From Bacillota bacterium (GTDB lineage: Bacteria; Bacillota; Clostridia; Peptostreptococcales; Anaerovoracaceae), in the NCBI GenBank assembly GCA_016280485.1, contig JAEEGU010000083.1:1-5487 (forward strand): a stretch of DNA of 5,487 nucleotides, read 5' to 3'. The notes under the pieces are model-generated. The model ran no database searches and was not told where the DNA came from. It saw only the letters and a list, made by a program, of their open reading frames with translations. How positions within the stretch are numbered: position 1 is the stretch's first letter; every line of letters starts with the position of its first letter. Both the position numbers and the translations under genes were made by a program. Shown here in pieces: positions 5,441-5,487 of the stretch.

Positions 5441-5487
5441 ATGCTAAAAGTAGTCAAATTCGGCGGCTCATCCATGGCGGATGCCGC
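5441..5487 (+). CDS. lysC: Aspartokinase, N-terminal fragment
   Basis: Only the first 15 complete codons are in the window (MLKVVKFGGSSMADA); the gene continues past the edge. KVVKFGGSS is the N-terminal nucleotide-binding signature of aspartate kinase (amino acid kinase fold), which phosphorylates aspartate as the first step to lysine, threonine and methionine. The start is supported by GGAG (5429-5432) eight bases upstream. It follows oadA by 34 bases on the same strand without a terminator, so co-transcription is likely. Whether it has ACT regulatory domains, or is fused to homoserine dehydrogenase, cannot be seen. Other amino acid kinases are less likely because of the exact KFGGSS string. 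Confidence 0.88.
   Translation, partial: MLKVVKFGGSSMADA

Overview
The window looks like chromosomal DNA of a Gram-positive, low-to-moderate G+C anaerobe, probably one of the Clostridia (Eubacterium-like). This is inferred from strong AGGAGG-type ribosome binding sites, housekeeping-sigma promoters, a PyrR-type RNA attenuator, and an oxaloacetate decarboxylase alpha subunit with no attached biotin domain. No mobile element, rRNA, tRNA or CRISPR array is visible.

Layout. At the left edge is the 3' end of an exonuclease III gene (+), closed by a strong intrinsic terminator. Converging on it is a two-gene pyrimidine salvage unit on the minus strand, pyrR followed by uraA (1681-2220 and 342-1637). 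The 229-base divergent intergenic region (2221-2449) is densely packed. It holds a near-consensus minus-strand promoter and a pyr leader with all three parts of a PyrR attenuator: a PyrR-binding anti-antiterminator with a CAGAGA hexaloop, an antiterminator and a terminator. It also holds an extended -10 promoter firing the other way. Rightward come a YfcE-family metallophosphodiesterase (2450-3028), then a MoaA-like protein with its own promoter (3119-3952), oadA (4006-5406) and the first 15 codons of an aspartokinase (5441 on). The last three are tightly spaced on one strand, with no terminator seen between them, so they may be one operon.

How the genes may work together. PyrR senses UMP and, through the leader, should switch off its own gene and the uracil permease when pyrimidines are plentiful. 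On the other side, OadA (oxaloacetate/pyruvate interconversion with a separate biotin carrier) next to aspartokinase suggests a link between oxaloacetate supply or use and the aspartate amino-acid family; this is inference.

Most notable finding. The protein at 3119-3952 aligns along its length with MoaA (GTP 3',8-cyclase), a radical SAM enzyme with two iron-sulfur clusters. Every cluster cysteine has been replaced and the whole protein contains only one cysteine, yet the reading frame is intact, has its own promoter and a good ribosome binding site. It looks like a maintained pseudo-enzyme derived from MoaA, of unknown function.
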